A stretch of 64,000 nt of DNA from Meandrina meandrites (taxonomy: Eukaryota; Cnidaria; Anthozoa; Scleractinia; Meandrinidae): NCBI GenBank assembly GCA_963693305.1, contig OY855913.1:8426201-8490200 (forward strand). Reading direction: 5' to 3'. The notes beneath the pieces are model-generated. The model saw only the letters and a program-made list of their open reading frames with translations, was not told the origin of the DNA and did not search any database. Every line of letters starts with the position of its first letter. The first letter of the stretch is position 1. A program made the translations under genes and the position numbers. Below are positions 47,801 through 61,227 of the stretch, in pieces.

Positions 47801-48435
47801 AAAATTTATTCCTCGTGAATACAATGACCATTTCTCCTGTCTGAATCATCTTACGGATCAAATACATTGAGGGCGAAAATTCTCCTCTCACCAATTAATA
47901 ACTGACGCTTTTAATCAAAAGCGCAAACACTGTATAAACACGACGATCTTTGCATACTAAATGCTAAAACATTAATATGCTAAAAACTTAAAAAAAAATT
48001 ATTAAAATTGATTGCACCTTCATAACAAAATTCACGTTTCCGAACGGTTAGCAACTTTTAACTTAATTTTGCCAGTTTAATCATTCTTGCTGTATCTAGA
48101 ATTATGTGAATGAATGTCAGTCCAGCATCTTACGTTTTAATGCGGGACGCTATTTTAAATAATATAGTTCTTGAATAAATAAGCAATAAGTCCCTGAAAG
48201 CATTTATTAACAAGTGCTTTTAACATGTTCCTCTCGTCTCTCTTTTCTAATCGTTCAATAATGGCATCACTAGTCAATTCCTGAGAGTTTGCCGTTGCAT
48301 TACGCAAAAATAGTTCTATTTAACTTAATTTTGTAGGCTGTCACAAACACGAGAGTAGCATGGGTTAAGGATAGCTCAAAAGTACCTCGAATCGTTGCTT
48401 GAATCTTAGATGAAAAATAATTTTCCATTGATTGG
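44861..48435. other. Gene-poor intergenic region
   Basis: Possible diverged repeat at 45395-46395 (GTTCCAAACGTCGCG at one side, CAAACAACCCACGCC on the complement of the other). Two CCCCTAAAAGGTACCA boxes lie at 46625 and 46793. No gene is supported. Confidence 0.4.
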
Positions 48436-48510
48436 CCTTGAAACATGGTCAGAATAACACTGACTTTAGACTCTTATCTCTAAAATCGCCGAGAAGATAA
48501 GTTATATTGT

Positions 48511-49135
48511 TTTGGATTTCAAGGTAAGAATAATATCGACTTTAGGCACTTGTCTCCAAAATTGGAATGTTAGTTATATTTTTGTTTTGGATTTTTTGAC
48601 CAAAATAGCCTATACCTAGCGCGTCTAATATATTTAATTTGTGAAATACAAAGAAAAGGAGTCCGCGCTGGTTTTTAAAGGTGAAATTTCTCAAGATTTA
48701 AAATGACTTTTTACACTATTCTAGTCAGATTGAACCTAATGTTGATTTTCCTCGAAATCAATGTTGTTTGCATTCAATAGATTTCTCATTTGTAGAGGCC
48801 ATAACAAATAGTATATTGGATTTTAAATTAAGAATAATATTGACTTTAGACACTTGTCTCCAAAATTGGAATGTTAGTTATTTTGTTTTGGACTTTCAGA
48901 TTAAAATAGCCTCTACATAGCGCGTCGAAAAGATTAATTTGTAAAACACAAAGAAAAAGAGTACGCGCCGGTTTTTGAAAGTGAAATTTCTCAAGATTTA
49001 AAACGACTTTTTACAACGTTTGTGATCAGGCACTATTCTAATCAGATTGAGCCTAATGTCGAAACATATATTCCTCGAAATCAATGTGTTTGATAGATGT
49101 CTCATTTTTTTTTGAGGCCATAAAAAACAGTCTAT
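48511..49135 (+). repeat. Tandem duplication with ~304-bp period
   Basis: Copy 1 (48511-48814) and copy 2 (48815-49135) share CACTTGTCTCCAAAATTGGA, AATGTTAGTTAT, GTGAAATTTCTCAAGATTTA and CTCGAAATCAATG in the same order. A shorter third piece (48445-48510) precedes them. The copies have diverged by small insertions and substitutions. Confidence 0.85.
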
Positions 49136-49542
49136 AAACATTTCTTTTACCGAAGATTTCAGGGATTTAGGGAGGCTATCCAACCAAATTTTTTAGAGTT
49201 CAGGCATTCTAGACATTTTAGCCACGTCAGCTATAATAAGACGTTTGACGAGATGCTTTTTAAAAAGACGTTTAGACATTTCAGGAGTACAGTAAACTAA
49301 AACTTAGGATAGGTATTAATTAGAAAATAATATAAAACAACATGTATAAAACGCTTTAGATACATGCTATATATATTGTATGTGTATCCAGTGCCATACA
49401 TATATAATATTTAGTTATTATTTTATCTATACTCTCGACATACATTCAGATTTCAATGGAACTGAACTACGGATAAAGCCCTATCAAATTCAAGCTCCGG
49501 TAAAACACACCACTGAACAAGATGTGCCTTAATTGCCATGTC

Positions 49543-49756
49543 CAGAGGCGGATCTAGGGGGAGGGTGCTGGGGGGGTGAGGGGGTGGAGGGGGGAGAGGG
49601 TTGGGCGCACCCTGAGATGGCTTGCGGCTTTCCAGTAGAGCTGGAATTCTGCAAAAAAAAACAAAAAAAAAACAAATTAAGTATGTGGTGCCCTCCCACC
49701 CCACCCTCCCCCCCCCCCCCCCCCACCTCTTAAGATAACTCCTGGATCTGCCCTTG
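49543..49756. mobile_element. Inverted-repeat element, hAT-like ends
   Basis: The left end CAGAGGCGGATCTAGG and the complement of the right end, CAAGGGCAGATCCAGG, match the hAT-type end CAGGGGCGGATCCAG. ATGTC sits directly outside both ends (49538-49542 and 49757-49761), shorter than the usual 8-bp hAT duplication. G- and C-runs are inside. Confidence 0.6.
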
Positions 49757-49761
49757 ATGTC

Positions 49762-51718
49762 TGCGTCATTGTTTGTAATTTATAAACCAACAAGACGCCC
49801 GTTGGCCGTTTCCGCGGGATGGGAATGACTTTTCACGGTCACATTCTGTTTAAAATGTACAAATAAATGGAAATGAAAGTACAAGTACTCAATAAGGTAA
49901 TTTAAAAGACGCCAAAGTCACAACATGAAACGTATGCGCTAACGTGACTTTGGCCTACGAAAGGTGTTGTGTTACAAAGATGCGATTTACATAAATTCCG
50001 GGATAAATTGCCAAGGCTAATCAGCAAATGACCTTTATCGGTTTTTACAATTATCAACAGGGCGATCGTTGAGAACTCGATCTTGTTTGACGCACGCCTT
50101 TTAACCTGTCACTGGCGTAATAGTTGAGAATAAAGTTACATCCAAACTGTAAACCGATCGACAATTACTTCTTTTGTTATGTATTCAGTCGCCATGAGCT
50201 GTGAAAATCTTGAAAACTTCCACTCCCGCTCACTGATCAGCTCTTATTACGGTTTAAATATTGTGAATGAAATCGGACGTTGCCGACGGGAGCTTTTGAA
50301 CGAAAGCTTTGGACGAGATCTCAGTGAACATGCTACCACGGGAAACAAACACATTGCTCCGTGAGAAACAAGAGTTTCTTTTACTACATTGAAAACGTAT
50401 AAAATGTACCGTTTAGTGAACAAAATCGTACGTTGCCAGCGATGGTTAGAAAAATTATCGAGCATACCATTTAGGTGAAATCTCAAATCGACGAGAGCTT
50501 TCGATAGATTTTACCGCACAACATCGAACTCATGGAACTCATCGAACACATCGAACCACATCGAACACATCGAACCACATCGAACCCATCGAACCACATC
50601 GAACCACATCGAACGCATCAAAACAATCAAGCCGAATTTAATACGCGGCTCATCCCGCGTAATTACATTCGCCCTGAATTAGGCCTAAGTTTATAAGAAC
50701 TTCTGCACAATATGATCATTAAATGAGAATACAATTTTGCCTAATAGATTTTATTTTTAAAAGTCTAATATAACTATAGCAATGATTTGTATTTTTAATA
50801 AAAGTATATGAATTTTTACGTTTGGTTTTTACAATTGTGTTTTAAACAAGAACATTCGTAGATATAATAAACTTGTTAGTGAAATGTTATGATTAAATTT
50901 ACAGCAGGAAAAAACATATAAATACAGATTGCTTAAGACTTTGATCTGTTTCTGACCAAATAAAGCAAAAGAATCATATCCATTTGATTTCTCAGCTACA
51001 GATATATTTCTGCGTCATGTCTCGAAGTAACGTCAGCTCTGTGATATATTTTTGAAATGAAAAACGCTTTTAATTTAATGTTTTTATTACCGTTAACATT
51101 TCTAAAGATTGTCATCTTTGACATTATTAGTTAATTCACAACATGTATCTTTTCTATATGTACTTAACTGATGCTGAATTTATGCAATAAAACGCGTTTG
51201 CCACTATTTAGTTACTTACGATGTTCTAAATACCTATTTTCTGGAAAATTACACATGTTGATCCCAAAATGTTCAATTTTCTATGTGTATCGAAAAACCA
51301 CTTCGCATGTTCAAAGTCCGGAGGCAAAGTCGATCTCAATGGCGCCGAAAGACTACCAGAATCCTGTTATCACTCCCAAATTAAATTATCCAAACCCATT
51401 ATCGGGAGTTTGTCTGGTCGGCGATTAGATAATCGCCGAACTATAGTAGGCAAATAATGAAGCTTCTACTCCTTATAAGCTGAGGTTCTTGTAAATGTAA
51501 ATAGGAAACACTCATGTCAACACAGCCGGTCAACCCACCAGTTCCGAATACTGTTCAATGCGAGAAAATCGAGACTGAACGTCTGTCACGGACCTATATA
51601 ACATCTTTAAACACTGACGAGCCACAAAGACTAACCTGCCGGACCCAAAAGTAAGTAAATCACTCATCTTTCGCACAATATAGCTTTTATCGATTAAAAC
51701 CTTGCCTTTTAAATGGGC
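49762..51718. other. Intergenic, no gene seen
   Basis: Holds the ACATCGAACC tandem repeat at 50520-50618. Other frames are short and unremarkable. Confidence 0.45.
50520..50618 (+). repeat. ACATCGAACC tandem repeat
   Basis: A unit of about 10-11 bases (CATCGAACCA/CATCGAACA) repeats about nine times with small variation. Confidence 0.85.
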
Positions 51719-51724
51719 ATTTTA

Positions 51725-52325
51725 CAGGACAACTCGGATTAATATTAATCCGTGGATTATAATAATAATAGATTATAATAGGATTATTATAATCCGGTAA
51801 TAGATTATTATAATCCAGTAATAGATTATTATAATCCAGTAATAGATTATTATAATCCGGTAATAGATTAAGGCACGGCAAAAAATTGGAAGGATTAGAT
51901 TATTAGATACCACGATGTTGACCCGAGAAGTAAATGAATAGGAGCAAGCACCTCTTTGATCTTTAAATGATGCCAATCTTCGGAAGCTTTGGACAAAGAT
52001 TAACCCTAGATAGGAATAATATAAATACTACGTACGACTTTTATAGCAATCGTATGTAGGATTCATATATATCAGGATTAATATTAATATTAATATTTAA
52101 GTAGGATTAATATTAATATTAATATTAATCAGATTAATATTAATCTTACACAGGATTAATATTAATCCTAATAGATTAAGGCACGGCTCAAACCTCAGTA
52201 ATAGATTATAATAATCTATTACCGGATTATAATAATCTATTACTGGATTATAATAATCCATTACTGGATTATAATAATCATTAAGATTAATATTAATGCG
52301 ATTAATATTAATCCGAGTTGTCCTG
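51725..52325. mobile_element. 601-bp composite inverted-repeat element with 6-bp target duplication
   Basis: The ends are CAGGACAACTCGGATTAA and its exact complement. ATTTTA flanks both sides (51719-51724 and 52326-52331). Inside the left arm is a 21-bp array (CCGGTAATAGATTATTATAA type, 51775-51865). The right arm carries the same array inverted (52200-52280) plus GATTAATATTAATC palindromes. AATAGATTAAGGCACGGC occurs twice in direct orientation (51862, 52172). There is no coding frame and the superfamily is unclear. Confidence 0.75.
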
Positions 52326-52331
52326 ATTTTA

Positions 52332-55300
52332 GGAGGCTATTTTCACTTTTTGAAATCGTCTACTCGATTGAAAAGATTTCGTTTTGGTCAATCTATTTGC
52401 ATATTTGAAGTCGTTTTGTATTTAACATTGAGACTCGAGGAAAATAAAAATAAACCTGAAACTAGTAACTTGAACAAAATTGGAAATGTTCGTCGATATT
52501 CTAAACTGGAGTTTGTTCGTAATTATTAAATTATGGATCGATGCTTTCATATTTAAACTAATTAAATATGGAATTAACCAGCTAATTGACAAATATTCAG
52601 TCTTTAGCTTTAATTCTAGTTGGCCGGCACACAGTTTGAAAAGTAAATTTGTTACTGTTCACTACCAATTAAATACGGTAAATCGTCGCTTGCAAACCTC
52701 TCTCCCGCCCCTACGCCTTTTCCTCTCCTTACACCAGCACCGAGCACCTACAATACCCGGTGGGGAGAGGGGGCTCACTCATTTATCAGCTATATCCCTG
52801 TTATAGATCAGGGAAAATCCCTTCGGATAAAGGCGGTGGCAAACGATGACACAATGTTGCGGACACATGGTGGCGGACACAAATGTTTCCCTGTTTGCCC
52901 GCACACGTATAACATTTGTTGCGGACACAAAATTTTAGTTGCTCAAGTCATCGAGATTTCGAGCTATGCAAATTTTGTTTGGAGGATAGAAAGACTTGTG
53001 TTTTTTTTATGCCTTCTTTTTTCCTTCGGTTACTAAAGCCTCCTGAGCTTTAAACTCCTCCTTGGCTTATAACCACCACAGAAGTTGGATTTCACTCTAA
53101 TTTGTGACATACCAAAAAGGACGAGGTCTTTGTAAACTGCTTCTTCGATTTCTGCGAAACATTTCAATGTTTAGACATAACAATCAGAGCAAAAGCCTTG
53201 AATAATTGCTGTTTAATTTTCAATTCGTTTTTGTTGGCTATAACACTGGATCTACAGAAAGACTTCACTATTCATGGTAAACATTTATGGTAAAAACCTG
53301 TTAAGGTCAGCACTGAAATCTGTCGAAAAATGTTAGCTTGGCAAACACACTTAGTGGTAAAAATATTCAATTGAAGCAGAATTTAATGCATATGAGAAAA
53401 ATCAAAAGAGGCAGCCGAAAAGCGATGTCTTGACAAATGGTTAATTGTCTAGTTGAACACAATTGTTATCATAACGACATCGTTTACAAGAGCACCTTTT
53501 TAAAGCATAATTTATTCTCTAAACATTACTCTAGGACATTGCAAGCGGTTAGTACGTTTAAATTATTAATTCATTTAAGTGCACTTTATAGAGCCTCTTT
53601 TTAACTTAATCAGCTTTAAGAGCAGATAGGAGTTCAAAAGAACATTGATAAATCTTTACGTTATCTATTTTTGAAGGTACTTGCTGAAACCACAATTTTC
53701 GTTTTAAAATGATCATATTTTTATTTCTTATAGGATCTTTTTCTGTTACTTCATTCAGTTAAGAGAGCATAAGGTTTTGGTTGAAAGTATATTGTTCTAG
53801 CTCGTCGCTAATATCCTGGCCAATCAACGCAAACTTCGCCATAACCCCACATTCTTAATTTCATCGTGCTAGAAAAATGAAAATATGTTTTTATCGTACA
53901 GAACATTTTGCAAAACATTTGCCCCTGAAGTGATACTCCAATATCTCATAGGGGAGCTTTTCTTCTGGCTCACTGAGCTGTTCTAGATCTCAATGAACGT
54001 TTCGTGCCATTTTCCGTAACCAGATCAATATTACCATATTTTCTTGGTTTGCTTATGCGTCTATGTGGTTTGTAAAAGCTAAAGAAAAAACCTATTTAAA
54101 CTCTATTTTCGACTTCATTTAAAAACTTATAGCGGTATCGTAGGGAACTTAGGTTGCATGATAATTATCAGGATTATAGACGAGCTTACTGTTTACAAAC
54201 AGGCTTTTCTTTGTTTAATACTTAAATGTGCCACAACAACAAATCATGGCATGTATGGTTGGCACATTTGTAACAGTGGGCGACGTCAACGATACCTTTG
54301 CAACTGTAATCAAGTTGTCTGGTGAATTGTTTAAACAAGAAGTCCTGTTGTAAAAGAGATGGTACTTCCTAGAAATCTTTTACAGTCATTCATCTATTAC
54401 TTTTGAGACTTTGACGGCTAAGATAAATAAATTTTTATATACGATAAATAAATTTTTATATACGAGCGGCGATGGAGAAGTCAACCTTTAGTACTACTAG
54501 TACCCAGTCTCCCAAACATTGAAATTACCATCTGAGAAAAAAAATTGAACAACGGCCGCTATTTTCAATTTTATCGAATTAACCACTGTAAGGCTTTCGT
54601 GTGTGTTGCTTTAATTTGGTCACAAATAGGTGTAATTTTCCAAACAGCAGCGGCCACAAAATCCTCAATATATTATCTGTTATCTGAGTTAGATAAAAAC
54701 ATGAATTAATTTATATGTTGGTCAACATTTCCTCCTCCGTTTCGTGACCACTGGTGATGAGAATGATAAGAAATAGCACGTGGGTGAACTAAACAAAACA
54801 AACACGTAGATCTGACACTGTCAAGTTATTTTCTGTAAAATTCGATATTGAAAAAGAAAAAAGAAAAAAAAAGAATATTTTTATACTTCGAGGAAGAACA
54901 AAGAAACCACCACTTACTTGGTCGTTTTTGGTGTCCACACATTCCTCATTGGTCAAAATTACAATATTATATTTTGATGCTCTTTTTATTATTTTCAGGA
55001 TAAAACTTATCAGTATGTAAACAATATCTGAAGAGTTCCGCAGTCAAAACTGATGATATTGGTATTGGTTGATACTGCATAGCAGCATCTGTTTTTCACA
55101 GCCGCCATGTTTGCGTATACCAATGCGTTACACAAAAATGGCGGACGCATACTACCAAGGTACCTTGGTATAATTTTCTAAATATTATTAGTTACAAAAA
55201 CACCATGGAACTGATTATTTCAACCTACTCTATGAGCGTTATTTCACTCTATGAACGTTATTTTAGTACATGACTTTGTTTACGCAAGCAACTCACAGAT

Positions 55301-58300
55301 TTTGTCATATTCGGGGCGGCTGTCTGATGTCTGATACGTGGGTTATATCATGAATGGCTAGTCTGTTATTGAAAATTACTTTAACATACTAGTTTTTGAG
55401 CATAAAATATAATAAAAAATATAAAATATAAAACTGGATAACATAAAGTGTACGAGTACAATATTCCACTTTTGCGATGCACTAAAATTTCTTCCAGATA
55501 AAAAAACTCGAAATTATCATTTATTAAGGTGGAAAAAAATACGGAGGTAATAACAAACCAAGAAAGACAAGAATAGTTAGACAGAAGGCGATTGAGACGG
55601 ATTGTAGGGTTGCGACAGATCAGGAAATGGTCAGGGAAATAAAATTCTTGAAGGTCATGATCAGGGTAAAGTCAGGGAATTATATTTTGAGTCAGGGAAA
55701 ATTGGCATTTTGAAGAATCGTCAGGGAAAATTGAAATCATACCATTGCTATTTAATATCATTGATTGTGGAAGAAAACTTCCCCTCAATGCCGTAATCTC
55801 GTTGATGATTTTTGTTGTTGTTTGAAAGCAGACTACTGTATCTGATTATTTGGTCATGAAAAGTTTACTTTTATCAGAGAAAAGTCAGGGAATTTTGAAA
55901 ACTTGTGCATTTGTCTATTTGGCTACCATGGATTGTGGACGACGAACATTCTGCATTTTTTAGATAAATAATAAAATAATCCGATACTAGGCTACTTAAA
56001 CAAGCAAGGCTTTATGCCTTTATTTTAGATCATTTAAGAGGGAAGGCTCAGACAAGTCCAGCTGAAATTTGCCGCCCCGGCTAGCATAGAAATTTGTATC
56101 CAAGCGACGAAATAGCCGAATTTCAATGCTTGCCACTATCACAATCTAGCTTTGGTCAGTTATGTGCTCGTCTGAATACATGGCGTATAAAAAAAACCTA
56201 AAAACATGTGAAGAGCCCTTAGTTAAGTAGTTAAGCTGGGCTAAAGCTGTGTCAAGGATGGGCTGTAACATGTTGTCACGGCTGGGGTTACTATGGTGTT
56301 GTAGTTGAACAAAAAATAACCATTTCATTTCAAGACGATAAAATTGAATAGGAAACGCTTACTTACGGTTTGACATGTGAGTCGCTTGTCATATCCTCGA
56401 TCGACATATATTTTCTGCTTGCGTGCGATATAATTGGCTTAACGACTGTTGCCTATAATATTTTTATTTTTATTTTATTGAAAAGTCAGAGAAATAGTTC
56501 TACGAATTTTCAAAACTGCTAAATTTATATTCCCTCCGGTACCCTGCGTTGATTTAAATTAAACAATCACTATTGTAATCAGAAGATTTTACTCTCACCA
56601 AATATTGATACTTTTGCCAGTATGTAACGAATCCTTTCCGAATGAAGTGTTGTACTATTTTCATTTCTGGCTAAAATGTAAACAATGCATAAATTGCAGA
56701 GATAATAAGACTTGCGGATGTAAATTTGAGTTATATGCATGGTTTAAAAATGAACATTTTTTATCACTTCTCCTTGAAAATCCAGCTTATTTTGAGGTGT
56801 TTTCTATTACTAGAGTAGTGTTTTTTGTTAAATTTTAAGCCACTTGGGAAATAAGTAAAACCTTTTACAGTGATATATAGAACCAAAAAAAAAATTAAGA
56901 AATGTTTATCACGTTTTCGGCGTATGAGATATCTCCATTTTTTTTGTATCTATGAAGTGTAAAGCAAACGTTATTGAAAATTAAAATACGGAAACCTTTT
57001 CCTCACCATGTAGAATCGACAAAGAACATATAATTACCATCATGACATATATGATAAGCTCTGTGATATTTTATTTATTTGACATGAAATCAGCTGAACC
57101 ACAATTTGTTTTTCTTTCTCCCGCTCGCACAAGTGTTAAATTTTAATTAGCTCTGTGTAAATCATGTCACCGGCTTGTGACAGTACACATTGCATCCATA
57201 AGCCGAGTTTATTTTGTTTTAACTTTGTAGGTGAAGGTGTCTGAAAAACTGAGAACAACGGTGAATTTTAGAATTTTAAATTCTCTCGCAGAATTTCAGC
57301 CATCATTTACACAAGCCATTTAAATAAGACTGGTAAGTGGAATGATTATTTTTGTGTTGTTTTTTTTTGTCGTAAAATATCGTGTTTATTTCCAAATGTG
57401 CCTATTTCTGGTTTAGTTACGCGACAAAGAATTCAACGTTTACATATATTTCCAATATCATAATTATTTTAGTTCAGTTATCCCCGTAATGCAATTCATT
57501 TGGGACATGGCGCTTTTAAAACGTTTGCTCTCTGATTAGCTTTGTCTTTTGCCCTGTGCTCACTCATTCTTCTTCTTCTTTAACTTTTGCTGATGAATGT
57601 TAGATAACAAATTTGTCGAAACATTCTGAAATGTACCAGGCAAATATTATCAAATACGCTCGCATTATTGGCATGTATGTATCCAGTGGCTTGATAATGC
57701 AGTTGAATCATTTTCTTATTAGCTTTGCACCCTGAAGAAGACTTCTTTTTTCAAGCTTTTTGTTAATTTTTAACCGCTATTTAACGAATGCGAATATCAC
57801 TTTCACGCATACTATTTTGTCTGCAGTCCACATATACAATTTATTTCCTATACACATTAGTGGATTACCTTCGATAAAATACGTTGAGTACGCGACATCC
57901 GCTTTTCACTATCATGACCATCATTATTATCATTGTTTTTTTTTACCATAACACAAATACAAAGTTTGCAGACTATTCCTCAAAGCCATCTGCTTATGAA
58001 AATTTATGGTTATGATTGGATTACCCTAATCTCGACAATCATATCATTGACCTTTAAACGGGACAAAATCCATTACCGTATAAAATAAAGCCTTTAAAAT
58101 GACTCGAACTATTGTTTCTCTCGGTAGATAGAAAAAATAATACTGTAAATTTTCTTTGGACTTGTACTTGGCGTTACATGGGTTTCTGTTTTGCTTACCG
58201 TAAATACGAGAAAGGATTTTCTGAACCAATTGAATCGAATGTTGCCCCTTTGACAAGGTTTGACTTCTGAACTCGGTTTCATTGTGTGTTAATTTTACAT

Positions 58301-58620
58301 CAAACCTCCAATTAAGGCAGTTCAACTTGACTCAATTATTGGCATCCGCTCAATTTCAGTTTTTATCGTAATAATTTAAAAAAAAATTGAAAATGATGCC
58401 ATGATGCATCGAAACGTCTTTTAATTTGCAAAATTTTACGCTAGTTTTTTAATGTTTTAGGAATTAATATGTTCGTTACACTGAGAAACACCATTCGTGG
58501 GAAAAATAGAAAATCAGTTAGTCCATGATTTGATGTGAAAGGTTTGTGCCAGTATTTTGTTGTTACAAATCACTTGTTTTATTCGCCTTAAAATATTACT
58601 AAATGTTTGGCACATTTTGT
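52332..58620. other. Gene-poor intergenic region
   Basis: Contains a 21-bp doublet (GATAAATAAATTTTTATATA) at 54422-54464, GTCAGGGAA-rich sequence at 55620-55895, two inverted ATGGCGG-type boxes at 55104 and 55138, and a possible non-coding exon at 57232-57336 between an AG and a GTAAGT. No coding gene is supported. Confidence 0.4.
55620..55895 (+). repeat. GTCAGGGAA-rich repeat
   Basis: GTCAGGGAA or a close variant occurs about six times at irregular spacing, probably one diverged repetitive unit. Confidence 0.5.
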
Positions 58621-58626
58621 GGGAGG

Positions 58627-58750
58627 CGAGGTGACCTAATGATTAGCGCTGGACTCCGGATCGAACGGTCATGGTGGTCACTGTGTTGCGCTCTTGGACA
58701 AGACACTTAACTGTCACAGTGCCTCTCTCAACCCGAAGTGTATTGTAACG
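58627..58750 (+). mobile_element. tRNA-derived SINE, copy 3 (internally deleted)
   Basis: GTGACCTAATGATTAGCGCT and GGACTCCGGATCG match the tRNA-like head of the copy at 20256-20538. The box B segment is lost, then the body GTCACTGTGTTGCGCTCTTG and GTGCCTCTCTCAACCC resumes. Confidence 0.65.
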
Positions 58751-58987
58751 GTAGGTTTTTCCGAGCGTACGGGAATGGTTGAACTGTGATAATACATTTT
58801 TTCTGTAGTTAATTTAGCTTATGAATTAATTTAAAAGCTAAATCAACTACTGACAAAATGTAACACTTTTTAGAAATGCGACAACTGCGGAACTCTTAAA
58901 TAATTAAGCTCCGGTAAATTAACCAAACAACAGTTATTACTAAAACTTAATAACTCAACACTTTCGGAAGTAAAAAGAACAATAAGC

Positions 58988-59126
58988 ACTTAATGACTGG
59001 CCCCGAGGAGAACAGTGATTTTTGTTTCCCCGAGATCCTCGATGTTCCCCCAGGTGGAGCCGAGGGGAACATCGAGGGTCGAGGGGAAACAAGTCTCACT
59101 GTTTTCCGAGGGGCCAGTCATTAAGT
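58988..59126. mobile_element. Foldback element, ACTTAATGACTGGCCCC ends
   Basis: The left ACTTAATGACTGGCCCCGAG and the complement of the right end, ACTTAATGACTGGCCCCTCG, pair. Complementarity continues through GTTTCCCC and CCTCGATGTTCCCC, so almost the whole 139 bases form one hairpin. Confidence 0.75.
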
Positions 59127-59697
59127 TTTTTGTTTTACCCCAACTGAAAATAAAGCATACTACACATGAGTGTAATACGTTGCAATTTAATGAAGAGCCA
59201 AAGACCGCAAATACACAGCTACAAAAATCGACCGTGTTACAAAAAGTAAAAAAATGTAAAAAATCTGAAAGAAACGAATGAATCGTTTTTTGTTACAATA
59301 AAAGTTTATCATTTAGTCCAGTTACAGGTTTTAAATACACCTAAATCAAACCTGCATACGAGTTTGAGTTTAAGCTGTTGTCGCCCCAGGGACTTAGTAA
59401 GTTTTGTTGGCCCTAGGGTGTCATAGAATTTGACGCCCGCCACGTGACACGTTCTCGTCCAATAGAAACAGTATTTCAGCTATGGGGTATAACAATCTAT
59501 TACTTCAGGGACGCGTTTTTGTAATTTCGGATATGCGAGAACAATACTTCAGTCAATAGATTGTTTTTCGGTTAATTAGCTGCTGTTGGCGTTTTAAGGA
59601 GTTTTTTAAATGCAAAATACTGTTACAGTGTAAGCATAGAAATGGCTGAATTACAGCAAATTCTCCGTAACAGTATAACTGAGGACCTGTTAGGGGT

Positions 59698-59860
59698 TTT
59701 CGGGATACGGGATATTTGGGAGAAAAATTACTGGGATACGGGATATTTAAACAAGAGATTCGGGGATATCGAACGTAAACGTTGGAGATACAAACCATCG
59801 GAATTAACGGGATGCGGGATATTTTGGCCAGAAAATAGTGGGATACAGGATACTCAGACA
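59698..59860 (+). repeat. GGGATACGGGATATT repeat
   Basis: GGGATACGGGATATT or a close variant occurs four to five times at intervals of about 30-50 bases. Confidence 0.6.
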
Positions 59861-59938
59861 TGTCAGAAACCCCCGTTCCCCCCTAAAAGGGCCTCATAAC
59901 TTGGAACCCGCGAATTGTTGGGTTAACCTAACAGAATG

Positions 59939-60040
59939 GTGGGGAGTAACCTGGATTCGCATCCCGTCCACGGGGGAGTAGCAATACTCGAGTCCTAGCA
60001 GCTTCATGCTATGTACACTGGAGCTAACCGCCAAGAGCTT
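59939..60040 (+). mobile_element. SINE 3' fragment
   Basis: CATCCCGTCCACGGGGGAGT then AGCAATACTCG and CTAGCAGCTTCATGCTA match the complement of the tail at 20300-20370. The copy has no tRNA-like head. Confidence 0.45.
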
Positions 60041-61227
60041 TGAGTCAGTTGGGCTTCAAGGCTTTAAATTTGGCACATTTTGCCACGATTTCGATGAACG
60101 GCAAATGTTTTAGCCAGCTGCCCAAAAGTTCCAACTCCACACCCACTTTCCCCGCCCCCATCCCAAAAGGAGCATCCAGCCTCTCGAAATTAGTGATAGG
60201 AAACGTCCCGGCTAATAAGAATTTAAAGAGGATTGTTACTTTCAGAACCTTTGTGATATTTCGGTTGCATAAAACCACCAGACTTCTTTTCAATGGCTTC
60301 TTGGTAGGGCACAGCTCTTGTCGCGTTTATTAAAACAAATACATTAATGTAATGAGACTTACCGAGTGAATTCGAGTGAACTAACGTTAGCGTTGCAAAC
60401 GCTCGAGTAAGCTTTTTTGAGCTTAAAATGAAGCGTCGAGTTAATAACTCTGGCCTATTTGATTTCCGTAGCTTAAGAAAGTAATCTTTCAAGAATGGTA
60501 AGTCTTGCTGTAATCATAATTCGATTCGTTTCCAGTTGATTGTTTGTAATTTTTATTCTTTTCAAATTTTGCCTGGGGTTGACTTCATCTAGTGTTGTGA
60601 AATGGTAAATGAATGGTCTCTCACTGACGAATAACACTAAACTTTTGATACCACTGGTCCACAGCCAGTGAAATGTTTTCAATGATGTGTTACATTGTGC
60701 TAACCTTAATCCATAAAAAGCATTTTCTACGCTCACATCAGTTAGGAACTTAGTCCAAAGGAGTGAATTCGTTGATCCCAATTAAACGATTATGCCCCCC
60801 TGCAGTTCTGGCTAATCCAAAACAGCTGCTCAGCATAATATGCTCGTGTAACAGGTCATTCCTTAAAAATTTTCGTTCGTTTGTTTCCTTGTTTGTGTTG
60901 AAGTATTTGCGTTTATCACTAAAGCTAACTAACTATACGGAATGGACCAATTACAAAGATTTGCAGTTTATTGCCAAAAGGGGAAAATTAGTTACTGGAC
61001 CGCAAGGAAATATAAGCATAACGAGAAAACGTTTACTGAACAAAAATAAGATTTTTATTTTAATTATTCAGTGTAGTTTATTATATGGTAAGGCAGCCTT
61101 GAGGTAAATCTGAGCGTTTTGATTGGTTCTTTATTGGTCGGGGTTTTTCCATGATCGATACGAAACGGTCATAAGCATTGTATTTCTTGGTATTCGAAAG
61201 CCGGCAAATTCAAAATTTGCAGCTTAA

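Noticed and set aside
49453..49733. Pro/Gly-rich frames on both strands
   Set aside because: They are produced by the G and C runs of the inverted-repeat element at 49543-49756.
51687..51976. LLLDYNN repeat peptide
   Set aside because: It is the translation of the 21-bp array of a non-coding element, not a repeat protein.
57590..57625. CTGATGA ... GTCGAAACATTC resembling a hammerhead on the plus strand
   Set aside because: The stretch between the core halves forms its own TGTT/AACA hairpin rather than a stem II next to the core, and neither stem I nor the ACGT pairs.
58389..58418. GAAACGTC preceded by ATGATG, resembling a hammerhead
   Set aside because: The CUGANGA core is missing (AATGATG instead) and stem I does not pair.
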